Below, piece after piece: positions 10,680 through 21,012 of a DNA stretch of 64,000 bases. The notes under the pieces are model-generated. The model was given only the letters and a program-made list of their open reading frames with translations, made no database searches and was not told where the DNA came from. The position numbers were made by a program, and so were the translations under genes. Numbering within the stretch: position 1 is the stretch's first letter; every line of letters begins with the position of its first letter. Where the stretch lies: positions 75,219,236-75,283,235 of the forward strand of contig CM039463.1 of assembly GCA_022414725.1 (NCBI GenBank). The letters run 5' to 3'. The DNA is from Microglena sp. YARC. Taxonomy: Eukaryota; Chlorophyta; Chlorophyceae; Chlamydomonadales; Chlamydomonadaceae.

Positions 10680-11175
10680 CCCACGCCCAAAAACCTGGGG
10701 AGGGCTGACTGACCCCCCTCCCCCCTCCCCCTCAATATAAATACTTTGTTGAAAAACTTAGATATGGGTTCTGGGGGGGACGGGGGGTACAATATGGCGC
10801 ACATAATGGCATCCTCGGAATTCCCACATAGGGATTGCGTGATAGTCAAAAATCAGTTATGCACCCCCCTTTGCGTTGGGACACACACATGCACACACGT
10901 ACGCACACGCACTAATTGTCTCAAGCACATTCATCCATACCCCCACATAACCCACTCACTCACCCATCCATCCACCCATATTATCAACCCATTCAACCAC
11001 TCATACTCTGTGTTGGGGTTTGAGGTATGGGGGGGCGGGGAGGGGTAAATATTTTTTGCACGAGGCCCAAAGTGGTGCCAATAGACTACCATTACCAAAG
11101 TCTACTCATGGGTGGTCTCAGAATGTCATTTGGAGGGCTGAGTAAAAAAGTTAGAAAACAAACTGGGGAGGGCTG

Positions 11176-11222
<47 letters not shown>

Positions 11223-11340
11223 TTCTAAATGAGGTGCTCAGAATGACCTGAAAAGTAACTCCAAATATCCTCATGATACATGCCATAAAACCCATATTGC
11301 CATTACAGCCCCATTCTCAGAAGAAGAAACATCGATCGGC
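10680..11340 (+). repeat. Paired dispersed repeat, copy 1, with a C60-class tract
   Basis: Shares GCATCCTCGGAATTCCCA, GTGATAGTCAAAA, a CACCCATCC microsatellite and GGTGGTCTCAGAAT-TCATTTGGAG with 16160-16680. Contains a very long uninterrupted C run at about 11178-11222. Confidence 0.65.
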
Positions 11341-11639
11341 ATGACTGAGAATTTGAGGCCTGGGCTCCTTCAGCTCACACAGCACGAACCTTCTTGAAGC
11401 TGAGGTTCTTTAGCTGGATTATGCTCGAGTAGCCAAATTCATGTGCACAGGAGTTCTAGAAATCCCTGTTTTCCATGGTTTTCGCACGGGGGTTTTTGTT
11501 TTGCAATGTGCAGACAGTTAGACGCCAAACCTTGTAACAAATTTTCTTCTTCTTCTTATGACCGCGCATCCGATTACGTTCTCTTATAGTGTAGTGCACT
11601 TATCCCATCAACATCTCTGATTATCTCCCTACCACTCTT

Positions 11640-11870
11640 GAATTATCCGTAGCACGAACTGAGCCTTTCCCGGCAAAAAAACATGTTTAATGGCCAGTTC
11701 ATCAGTGCTTGTTTTCTTCTAAGATCCACCTGATAGTACAGTAGCCTACCCTCTTGGTCTCTTGGACTGTTTACTCCGCTCGCAGCAAACCCTTCCTGAC
11801 ACGGCTGGGCAAGTCCCTTCGGCCCTGGACTGTAACATAAATGCACTGTGTACTCCGTTCGCAGGAGGCG
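11640..11870 (+). repeat. GTAGCACGAACT dispersed repeat, copy 2
   Basis: CGTAGCACGAACTGAGCC, CAGTTCATCAGTGCTT, CTGGGCAAGTCCCTTCGGCC and CTGGACTGTAACA align with the copies at 3632 and 42515. Confidence 0.6.
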
Positions 11871-11888
11871 AGCAGCCCTAGGTCATGC

Positions 11889-12034
11889 AATCAATACAAC
11901 TGCCCTGCTCGAGCGGCTTGGGTGAGGTGTTACATCAATCAATACAACTGCCCTACTCGAGCGGCTTGGGTGAGGTGTTACATCAATCAATACAACTGCC
12001 CTGCTCGAGCGGCTTGGGTGAGGTGTTACATCAA
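11889..12034 (+). repeat. 48-bp tandem repeat, 3 copies
   Basis: Unit starts AATCAATACAACTGCCCTG and includes CTCGAGCGGCTTGGGTGAGG. Period 48 bp at 11889, 11937 and 11985; copies are nearly identical. Confidence 0.92.
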
Positions 12035-12439
12035 TCATAATTACGAGTGTATGCTTCATCACACATACTTACTGTTCTGATGTGTACACATGGAACTACT
12101 CCCATATTAACTACAGCGCTGTCGAGTCAGCCCAGACTGCAAGCTGGAATGTGCTTTCGCCCAGATGTCATCCTAGGAGAATACAACAAATTGTCATTAA
12201 AGGTTACTTAATATATTTAACATGCGTGTATGTCATGGTTCCCTAAACCTCAAAACTTTTGAGACCTCCAAAATGAAGTAGCCTAAATATATAAAAAATG
12301 ATAGGAACTCCATTATCTCTATGTTCAATATCATCCCTTGCCATGGTGGCTTTCCACCCACAGCCTACACCATCACGGTGCTGCTGCCCATTCTGCAGGG
12401 TCTGCACTTATTCAGGACAAAGGCCCATAGTTTCTTTTA

Positions 12440-12622
12440 TCAGCTACACGCAGCAGCTTCTAGGCAGCTCCCTTCGCCCATCCTTGGACCAAGCCAGAAT
12501 CTAGGTAGTGCATCTGAACACTGAGTGGGCCGGTATTCCAAACAGCTGAAAGCTATGAGCTTAAACCAGTGGCTGGCTAATGGACCTGGAAGGAAGCTGC
12601 TACGCGTAGCCCAAAAAAGAAA
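12440..12622 (+). mobile_element. AGCTACGAGCAGC-family inverted-repeat element (diverged)
   Basis: Left CAGCTACACGCAGCAGCTTC and right GAAGCTGCTACGCGTAGCC form inverted ends; the interior has CCAGTGGCTGGC. It lies just downstream of the NHP2 stop codon on the opposite side. Confidence 0.7.
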
Positions 12623-12810
12623 CAGTGCAGAGGCCTCCACCATCAATTGCACCCAGGGGTCGCTCCTGGTGCAGCTGACCTATTCCCAAGCTGCGTTTTA
12701 GGGCCATTCCCTCCATCACAGGTCGGAGAAGTCGGCTTTGCCATGCTCTGCCAGACGAGGGGGGTGGTGGGTCATGTCATCACTGCCAGATTCATTCATA
12801 TCTAAGCCCT

Positions 12811-12969
12811 TTAAAACACTGGGGCAACAGCTTTGATCCTCTTCTCCAAGTCCTTGTACGCCTCCAAGTACTCCTTTTGTTCCTCACTATCGTCGCCACC
12901 CTTAGGTGGAGAGGGTAGGAGAAGCATGCAGCTCGTGGGGCGCTTGCTCAGGGCAGATGCACCCAACTC
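12811..12969 (-). CDS. NHP2: NHP2 exon 3 (C-terminus)
   Basis: Acceptor TGTAAAGAG; encodes ELGASALSKRPTSCMLLLPS, a charged GGDDSEEQKE segment, then YKDLEKRIKAVAPVF and TAA. ELGxxxxxKRPTS is the expected continuation after VPSKE in NHP2. Confidence 0.92.
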   Translation of the reverse strand, partial: ELGASALSKRPTSCMLLLPSPPKGGDDSEEQKEYLEAYKDLEKRIKAVAPVF

Positions 12970-15706
12970 CTCTTTACACGGACAGGGGACGAATAGAGAT
13001 CATGTTAAGAAGCAAAACCAATTTGAAGGATACATGCAATGAGGCCAGCTGACCAGTGACCACAACATATTCACTGGCAGGGGACGTGTTGTCACCAGTT
13101 CCTTCTTGCTGGTTTAGCCACCCAGGTCTGTACTTCATGTCATTATTCATAAAAGATACCGACGAGCACTGGAAACAAACTGTACTCCATGCCATCGTTC
13201 ATCACGGATACTGCGACACTGGAATCAAACTGTACTTCATGCTATCATTCATCACAGATAACTAAGAGCGCTGGTAACAATCTCCACTTCATGCCATTAT
13301 TCATCGCAGATACTGAGGACACTGGAATCAAACTGCACTTCATGCTAACATTCATCACAGAGACCGACGTGCGCTGGAATCAAACTGCACTTCATGCCAT
13401 TATTCATCACAGATTCCCACGAGCACTGGAAACAAACTGCACCTCATGCCATCATTCATCACAGAGACCGACGTGCGCTGGAATCAAACTTCACTTCATG
13501 CCATCATTCATCACAGATTCAGACGAGCACTGGAAACAAACTGTACATCATGCCATCATTTATCACAGATACCGATGAGCACTGGAAACAAACTGCACGT
13601 ATCCTATCATTCATTACGGATACTGACGACACTGGAATCAAACTGTACTTCATGCTATCATTCATCACAGATATGTCGACACTGGAATTAATCTGTACTT
13701 CGTGATATCATTCATCGCAGACACTCACGACACTGGAATCAAAATGTACTTCATGCTATCATTCATCACGATTACCATTAGCACTGGAATCAAACTCAAC
13801 AATCCCCCCAGAAAATGAGAGGGAGCATGGGGGGACTGAGCGCAAATCGCTACATGGCATATGCGCATAGCCCACACTATATAACCACTCAATAATAGCC
13901 CACATTCAAATTATCAAAGGAGCATGTGATAACAGTCTACATTCAAACATGCTTGTGCATGTGAACATAACCCACATTTGAATCATGAAAGGAGCATGTG
14001 ATTATTGTCCGCATTCAAATAACCAGATGGGCATTTTTGTTTAGTTGTTTTCTGTATTTCATCCCAGGAGTCAGGTCTCCCGAGACAAACCAGAGACACC
14101 GATGAGTAAGTTCTAATGGCGTTACTACTCCTACAAATGAGTGGGCGCAAACCAAACCAAACCTAACCATGACGACCAAACAAGCAGTGGATGATGCATT
14201 GGCACACCATGTTATTGCATATATTTAGAGACCGGCAATATGGTATCATGTCATCATATGATGCCGGCAGTCTTCCTATGCCAAAGTTACCATTTATATA
14301 CATTATCATAGGATGCAGTTTGTATGGTATCATTCTCACCTTTGGTCAACATCATATGATGTGACAGCCACTACATATAACTAGGCATAGGCAATATGGT
14401 ATCATATGATGCCGGCAGTCGAAGTAGGCTAAAGTTACCATTTACTGACGATATCATATGATGCAATCTGTACAATATCATATGATATCATACTCGCCTT
14501 TGGTCAACATTATTTGATGTGACAGCCCCTACAACTGTCCAGCTTACAGGTTACAAGCAAGATAATGCAGTGCAAGAATTAACAAAGTAGGCACGCGCCC
14601 AAGGCATTAATATCAGTAAGGCCTGGTTGTGTCGCCTACAGGCGTAGGCGTTGTACATATTTGTAAATATGATATGATGTTGATTAAACAACAGGAAGAC
14701 AGGTAAAGGTAACAATAACACACAGGCTGCGAATGCAAATGCTAGGCCTATGCAAAGATGACAAGAGGTGCCCAAGTGAGACCAAACTGATACCGGTCCT
14801 ACCCACTGCAGGGTACCAGCTGACTAGGTAGGACTGTTTAGTCTCACATTGCCGTGTGGGTTTTCAAAGGAGCCCCAAGGAACGGGGGTATCCACTTCCA
14901 TGGGAGAATAAACTCGTGTTGCATTCATACATAGATATACTGCATGCAGGATAACCTATACCCATGTACTCATACAGCAGAGTCTAGCTTTTAAAAGAAA
15001 CTTGCAAGTAACTCGCATTAGGACCTTGACTGCGTGTGTGGTATATTTGTCGGAGTCGTCTGCAAGATGAGATTCATGTATTGAAGGCCTTGGCTGAGAA
15101 AGGTAAACACACTTGTATCAAACTGAACATCTGACTCCAAGCTCCATCAATGGGGAGAGCAAAATAGAATGTAGGGCCTGGTAGTTTTTAAGAAGGCATC
15201 ATGTGTAGCCCAATTCAACTCATTTAGGACAAGCCCCACTGGAAATGTAAAAGAATGCTCATGCCTGAAGCTGCTAGACGGGCCAGTAAAGCCCATGCTC
15301 CAAATGATTGGGGTTGCTGTGCTCACCTCTTTAGATGGGACATAGACGTAGGCCACATTGTGGTCCTCGCATACGATTGGGATGTGAGTCAAGACATCGA
15401 TGGGCGAGATATCGCCAGCCAGAACGCAAATCCTGTTATCCAATCGAGACGGTATGAGTGAGCATGCTAGGATTTGAGGCTTGCAAGAGCATCGATGGTA
15501 AGCCGCCGAAACCAAGCGTACCCCTTGCTGTTCTTCCGCAACGCCTTCACGACCTCCTTTACTCCTCTACGGATGGCCTTTCGCTTGGAAGCCTTCTTCG
15601 CAACCTTCAGCACCCTCTTGCACAATTTCTCATCAGCCAAAGGGTTGGCGATAATGCTGCAAAACTTAACCTTCTGGTCGTAGGAAAGCTCCTCGGAATC
15701 GGACAT
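12811..15706 (-). CDS. NHP2: NHP2, H/ACA ribonucleoprotein subunit 2 (3 exons)
   Basis: L7Ae/L30e-fold RNA-binding subunit of H/ACA snoRNPs, which pseudouridylate rRNA in the nucleolus; in many eukaryotes it is also part of telomerase. Exons on the minus strand: 15706-15522 (61 codons plus 2 nt), 15432-15327, 12969-12811. The joins give a continuous 149-aa protein, against about 150 aa for the family. It starts MSDSEELSYDQKVKF. The core ANPLADEKL, RKAIRRGVKEVVKALRKN and GICVLAGDISPIDVLTHIP is the NHP2/L7Ae signature. VAYVYVPSKEELGASALSKR and PTSCMLLL complete it, ending KAVAPVF and TAA. Donors are GTACGC and GTGAGC. Intron 2 is 2.36 kb and consists mostly of tandem repeats and two MITEs. I chose the ATG at 15706 because conservation begins there; the open frame upstream has no family similarity. 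Confidence 0.95.
13165..13800 (+). repeat. About 54-bp tandem repeat in NHP2 intron 2
   Basis: About a dozen imperfect units of CACTGGAATCAAACTG, ACTTCATGCCATCATTCATC and ACAGATACCGACGA. Open frames across it are repeat artefacts. Confidence 0.9.
13875..14015 (+). repeat. Imperfect repeat of an AAGGAGCATGTGAT unit
   Basis: Alternating segments such as CCCACATTCAAAT, CAAAGGAGCATGTGATAA and CATTTGAATCATGAAAGG. Nothing coding is visible between this and the flanking arrays. Confidence 0.55.
14226..14373 (+). mobile_element. ATCATATGAT-family MITE, copy B
   Basis: GAGACCGGCAATATGGTATC start, GATGCCGGCAGTC landmark, TTTGGTCAACATCATATGAT near the right end, ending GACAGCCACTA. Confidence 0.8.
14382..14531 (+). 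mobile_element. ATCATATGAT-family MITE, copy C (adjacent to B, same orientation)
   Basis: TAGGCATAGGCAATATGGTA start, GATGCCGGCAGTC landmark, CTCGCCTTTGGTCAACATTA, ending GACAGCCCCTA. It sits nine bases after copy B inside NHP2 intron 2. Confidence 0.8.
15327..15432 (-). CDS. NHP2: NHP2 exon 2
   Basis: Acceptor GATAACAG; encodes GICVLAGDISPIDVLTHIP through VYVPSKE; donor GTGAGC. 106 nt, completing the split Gly codon and ending in phase 0. Confidence 0.93.
15522..15706 (-). CDS. NHP2: NHP2 exon 1
   Basis: Encodes residues 1-61 and two bases of the Gly codon of KNSKG. The donor GTACGC follows AAG-GG. Read-through of the intron would give YAWFRRL, which is not family-like. Confidence 0.93.
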
Positions 15707-16159
15707 TGCAGCTAGTTGTCTGGTTGCAACGGCGATGGACTGATGGAATGGGGATATGGGCTGATGAAAAAGACTGTGACGGAGCACATTCGTGGCGTGG
15801 TGTGGCGTGGCTTCGTGGCGTGCTAGCAGTACAACCCAGTTAAGGCGGCACTCAGACAGCAGGGCAACACAGGCGGCACTCAGACAGCGGGGCAACACCC
15901 AACTCATTACTCACTCCTCAGAGATGGCCATCGGCCACAGCGCCTAACTTGACCCAGCTGGACCTTAAGCAACCGAGGCGACCCGGGATGCTGGCGAACT
16001 GGGGCGTATCCGGGCGTATCTGCCTACCTACCGTGAGGATTCCGGACTCAGGAGATCCTGCCTGTTCCGGTAGCAAAACCTCCTGGCCTTCTGGCGTCTT
16101 CCTATTTCGACAGAGGCGCAATCGCCCATCACCAGTGCAATAACATTTGGATCGGGCAC

Positions 16160-16680
16160 AGCACGTGCAGCTCTTCATTCCTCCAGGTGGGGTGGGGGGT
16201 GGGGGTCGGGGGGTGGGGGTGGGGGTGGGGAGGCAGTAAGGCGCACACAGAGGCATCCTCAGAATTCCCAAACAGGCATTGTGCGATAGTCAAAATACTC
16301 ACCCATTCACCCACCCATTAATTCACCCATACCCACCCATCGACCCACCCACACACCCATCCATACCACCCATTCATCCACCCACAGCCACTCATCCATA
16401 CCACCCGTACTCAACCACCCATACCCACCCACATAACCCACCCATTCACCCAACCACGCCCACCCACCCCTTGTCAACACAAACTCAATGGTGGTCTCAG
16501 AATTTCATTTGGAGGTCTGAGTAAAAGATAGCAACAACCTGAGGAGGGCTACCCCCCCTCCCCCCCCCCCCCCATGAGGTGCCCAGTCAAATATAAAAAA
16601 TGCAAACAAATCGCAAATATTCATTTCATAATCGTCCTATACTCGGAATTGATTCATCGGCTTGACCCAACTTTTGGCAG
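16160..16680 (+). repeat. Paired dispersed repeat, copy 2
   Basis: Matches 10680-11340: GAGGCATCCTCAGAATTCCCA, GTGCGATAGTCAAAA, a CACCCAT microsatellite (16295-16470), GGTGGTCTCAGAATTTCATT, then a C run and GAGGTGCCCAG. Confidence 0.65.
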
Positions 16681-18668
16681 AAGATGATACATCCTGGGTG
16701 AGGGGATACATTTCGATAAGACTGTTGTAAATGTTATGTTACTGCCAAAGACGGAGAGCAGCCTTAAAGGCTGAAGCCACGTGAGTACGTGACCAAGTTC
16801 GAGTTTCAAGCTATTATAGGGGGTTGATACAGCGGTTCAGGTCACTGCAACTTGGACTAGATTGCTAGAACTCAGAGCTCCTTATGCATTTATTAATCCA
16901 ACCGAACTCAGCGTAGGTCCGAGCCTCAGGGATCAAATCACCAAAATGATATAACATTAAGAACACTACCGGTATCAACAATACATTTTACTGTATACCA
17001 GACTGCCAGTAGACTCCAGTAATGATAACGCCTGGTGGGGCGTGATACCGGTATAAAGCAGAGGTATTAAGTGAAGTAGGGAACCCATCGTATGCAGGCA
17101 GAGAACAGTCTACCACCTCAACTGGACAAGCTACCATTGCGGTTGACAACGACCTGCAACGCTCAGGGTGACCGTAGGTGGAATCAACCCCCACACCCCG
17201 CTTCGTCTCAGCGATTTGATGAACCTCTTGACCAATCGTATCACTGAAACCGGCTCAGTAGACTCCATAGTCCATACTACCACTATCACACGATAGTCGG
17301 GCGATAAATGCAAAATTCGTGATATCGTACCATGTCACTTTTTATATCCCACGATAAATGTACCAGGCGATATAGTCCTCGACAGCCCTACACTTAGATG
17401 ATGTCAGCTGAAGGTTTGTTGTATATGCAGCATATAATATGCTGGTGTTGCATTACGCACGCAGATGGGGCAGGATCGTAGACTCCTTTGCATCTGAGGG
17501 ACTGGTTGGGACATCGGACAATCAGGGTCGATGTATGTGAGCTAGGCGTTGCTGCTCACTGGGGCTACTGCTGCCCCCCCCCCCACACACAAAGCTTGGC
17601 ACATCTGCCGGGTCACCTACACATCTCAGGTCAGCGACCATGTCATCGATGGTCATGGAGTCTTGATAATTGATCATGGAATCTGAAGGACAGTATATCC
17701 CCCAACACCTTTCATATAAGGTGATGTTATTCAATAAGTTAGTCTAGGAAGAACTACCGGTATAATAGCTGTCATCTGGCCAGGTTTGTTGTGGGGGACT
17801 CGGAACATCTACATCATCCACGCATCATCGAAATGGACCATGATGATACTGGTGGACGGTTGCTGGCTCGAGCCATGAAACCAAGTTAAAAGTAAATGTG
17901 TTACCGGAGTCGCCCCCTTACAGCCACAGGGCAGTACACAGGCGGTACAACAATGCTACTATGCTCTATCTTCCAGCTTTCTTCTAAATATATTTAATAC
18001 GACAGAATATGCTGATACAGCAAAGTCACACGCATGAACACGACATCTAAACATATGAGCCAGCCATGCATGTATCCATGCTCTTGATACCCGAGGAATA
18101 GACATAAAACAAGTAAGTGTATAAATAAATAAATAATACGATTTATGACAATGCGTGAGGTTGAGGGGGCCAGCCCTTTAGCTTGCTCTGGGGCTAACCA
18201 CCAATAGTATGTGAATTAGTGTATAAAAGAGGTCAGCTCAAGCATGCCATTGGCATAAGCTACCAGCTAAGCTGCTAGTTCTGCTCACTGCTTCCCGAGG
18301 GTATCGCACGGGGGGACGTAGCATTGGAAGGCAGCTAGCAGCCCAGAGTTGGCTGAGATACCATGTAACAATCCTATCCACCAACACGCCTGTTATTGAT
18401 TGAGCTATTCTGTGCTCTACAACTTGCAGTACCGCTAATTTGATACGTGATCCATTACCCACGGGTGCCATGCCATGAATCCATATATCCCTGGACAAGT
18501 CTTCAAACCCTCTAGTATGTTCCGGATAGTACGCTTCCGTGAGTATCGCACGGACGGGGGGACTTGGAAGTGAGAGTCAGTGAGCGCGCAGAGTTTGCTG
18601 AAGAAACAGTATGCGCTAGTGCCCCGGGGAGTACTTGAACCAGGAGAAGGGGGGGGGGGGGGGGGGGG

Positions 18669-18791
18669 GGGGCTGCAGGATGCACCTGAGGGAGTTGTCA
18701 AAAGAGATGTGCTCACTCAGCTAGCACCAACATGGTCCATGGGGCTGCAGGATACACCTGAGGGAGTTGTCAAAAGAGATGTGCTCACTCA
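18669..18791 (+). repeat. Tandem duplication (70-bp period) in the BRE1 3' flank
   Basis: GGGCTGCAGGAT-CACCTGAG and GGAGTTGTCAAAAGAGATGT occur at 18669-18720 and again at 18739-18791, ending 7 bp from the BRE1 stop codon. Confidence 0.85.
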
Positions 18792-18797
18792 ACAAGC

Positions 18798-19064
18798 CTA
18801 TGTGAAGAAGAAGCTCTTGACATCTGCCAGGCCAAAGGGCTGGGCACAGCCTGGGCACTTGCGATTGCGAGCCTCCACATTCCGCTTGATGCATTTGTCG
18901 CAGAAGACATGGCAGCACTTGGTGATGATCACGTTCTTCTGTCGTTCATGGCACACGTTGCAATTGAGCAGAGAGCGCATGGCATCAATCTCCTCCTGAA
19001 GCTCCTTCGTGGCACCACCCACTGTGCTGCTCTTTCGCAGCCGGTCCACCTTGGCAGTGAGCAT
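18798..19064 (-). CDS. BRE1: BRE1 exon 10 (RING finger, last of the 11 exons)
   Basis: Acceptor [29 protein letters not shown], a short coiled coil, then the C3HC4 RING and the terminal ADVKSFFFT with a TAG stop. The acceptor and exon edge recur once upstream at about 19140-19185. Confidence 0.96.
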   Translation of the reverse strand: MLTAKVDRLRKSSTVGGATKELQEEIDAMRSLLNCNVCHERQKNVIITKCCHVFCDKCIKRNVEARNRKCPGCAQPFGLADVKSFFFT

Positions 19065-20627
19065 CTGTGCATGGGTGGCGGGTGTGGGAGCATGTGGGTG
19101 TTAGTATGCGGTGGGGGTGGGGGGCAGTCAACGTGTGAGGTAGTCCACTTTAGTACTGAGCATCTGTGCATGGGTGGCGTGTGTGCATATATGTGTGTGT
19201 GGGGTGCAGTCCTCACCTTGTGCTCCCATCTGCCCCCCACCCCCCCCATTTCTCGCCCTGCCACCATCCTCCAGACGCTGCCGCTTCAATGCATCTTAAA
19301 GCGCCCTCTCGTCTCCCCTCCTCCCCCCATTCCTCACCTTGCCATCATCTGCTAGACGCTGTCGCTTCGATGCATCTTTCAGCGTCCTCTCGTCTCCCCT
19401 CCTCCCAGCCATCCCTTTCCCCTCCCCCAAAATTCCTCACCTTGCCATCATCCTCCAGGCCCTGTCGCTTTGATGCACCTTTCAGCATCGTCTCGTCTCC
19501 TCCCAGCGCCCCCCAGCCTCCTATTCCTCACCTTGCCATCATCCTCCATGCAATGTCGCTTCGGTGCATCTTCCAGCGACTTCTCGCCTCCTCCCAGCCC
19601 CCCCCCCCCCCCCCCCCCCCCCATCACTCACCTTGCCATCATCCTCCAGGCGCTGTCGCTTCGATGCATCTTTCAGCGTCTTCTCGTCTGCTTCCTCCAA
19701 GCGGCCCTTGGTCTCAGCAACCTGCTTTGTTAAAGAATCTAATTGGTACTGCAGCTTGGCCACAGCATCGTCCCGCTGGAGTATCTCCTGCCCTTGTGAC
19801 TCTGCTCGCAAGCTCAGTACTCGTATCTGCTCCTTGGCCTGAGATGAGGATGTGGGGTGCGTGGGTGAATATGATGAAAAGGAGGAGGGAGGTGGAGATG
19901 GTGACTTGGCGCGGGGGTGGGGTGGGTGGGGGGGGTGGGTGGGAGAGTAAGGAAAAGGATTTGTTTGCTTGTAAGGTACCAGTGTCTTTATGCAGCACCA
20001 AGGTGCTACGAGTAGGGAACGGCAATATGATATCATATGATATCATGTCATTATATGATGCCGGCAGTCTGTCTAGGCCTAAGTTACCAAGTATATACTA
20101 CATCACATGATGCAATTTGTATGATATCATACTCGCCTTTGGTCAACATTATATGATAAACCGGTCCCTAGCTAAGAGTGGCCTTTGGGGCGCTAGTAGC
20201 ATCCCCCCCCCCCCCCCCCCCCAAGACTATATGTAGCACCCTAAATACATGCAGGTACATAATTGAGCACTTGCGCTGCTTGTAGCACCTCCCAGGAAAC
20301 CCAGGTGGGGAAAGGGGAAGAGGAGGGGGGAGAAGAAGAAAGAGGTGCTGTACACGTATAATTGAGCACTTGAGCTGCTTGTTGCACCTTCAAGGAAACC
20401 CAGGTGGGGAAAGGGGAAGAGGGGGGGGGGGGCAGAAGCGGTGCACCAGTTGACCATTCATTAATTGGGAATGAGTGTTTATGAAGTCGGTTCTGTAGTA
20501 GCCAGTGGTGAGGGGGGGGAGATGACGGAGACAGGAGGCTTGGTTGGTTGGGGAGAGACAGAGAGGGGAGTAGACACGGAGTCAAACATGGTGTGGAGGT
20601 GACTGATATTGGATTGGAGTATCTGGG

Positions 20628-20665
<38 letters not shown>

Positions 20666-20962
20666 TGTTCAATACTGTTGGAATATTGGGATTAGCCCAG
20701 TGGCTGGCCCAAGAAGCTGCTTAGAAGCCACTGCTCGTAGCGGAAAAGTAAAACTATGCACAACGCCCCAGTCATACAGGTCTCCATCCCACACACCTCC
20801 ACATACACTTACCCCCGTACAAGCAATCTCACCACTGTTATTTCTTGAGCCAGCTTTGCTATGTCACTGTCAGACGCTTGTTTCATTGAAGCCAGATCCG
20901 TAAGGTCTTTCACCAACCGCTCTGCATCACTCCTGGCTGCCTCTCACACAGCAATACCGCTC

Positions 20963-21012
<50 letters not shown>

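Larger units (their letters stand above)
15707..18797. other. Spacer between NHP2 5' end and BRE1 3' end
   Basis: No supported gene. Holds the second copy of the paired dispersed repeat (16160-16680) and an element-like stretch ending CGACAGCCCTA at about 17394. It also holds a G run at about 18650-18671 and a duplicated 50-bp segment next to the BRE1 stop. The NHP2 promoter should lie just right of 15706; no clear TATA box is seen. Confidence 0.6.

Noticed and set aside
15040..15110. Exon-like plus-strand segment RLQDEIHVLKALAEK followed by GTAAAC
   Set aside because: It is inside NHP2 intron 2 on the opposite strand; no acceptor, partner exon or homologue could be supported.
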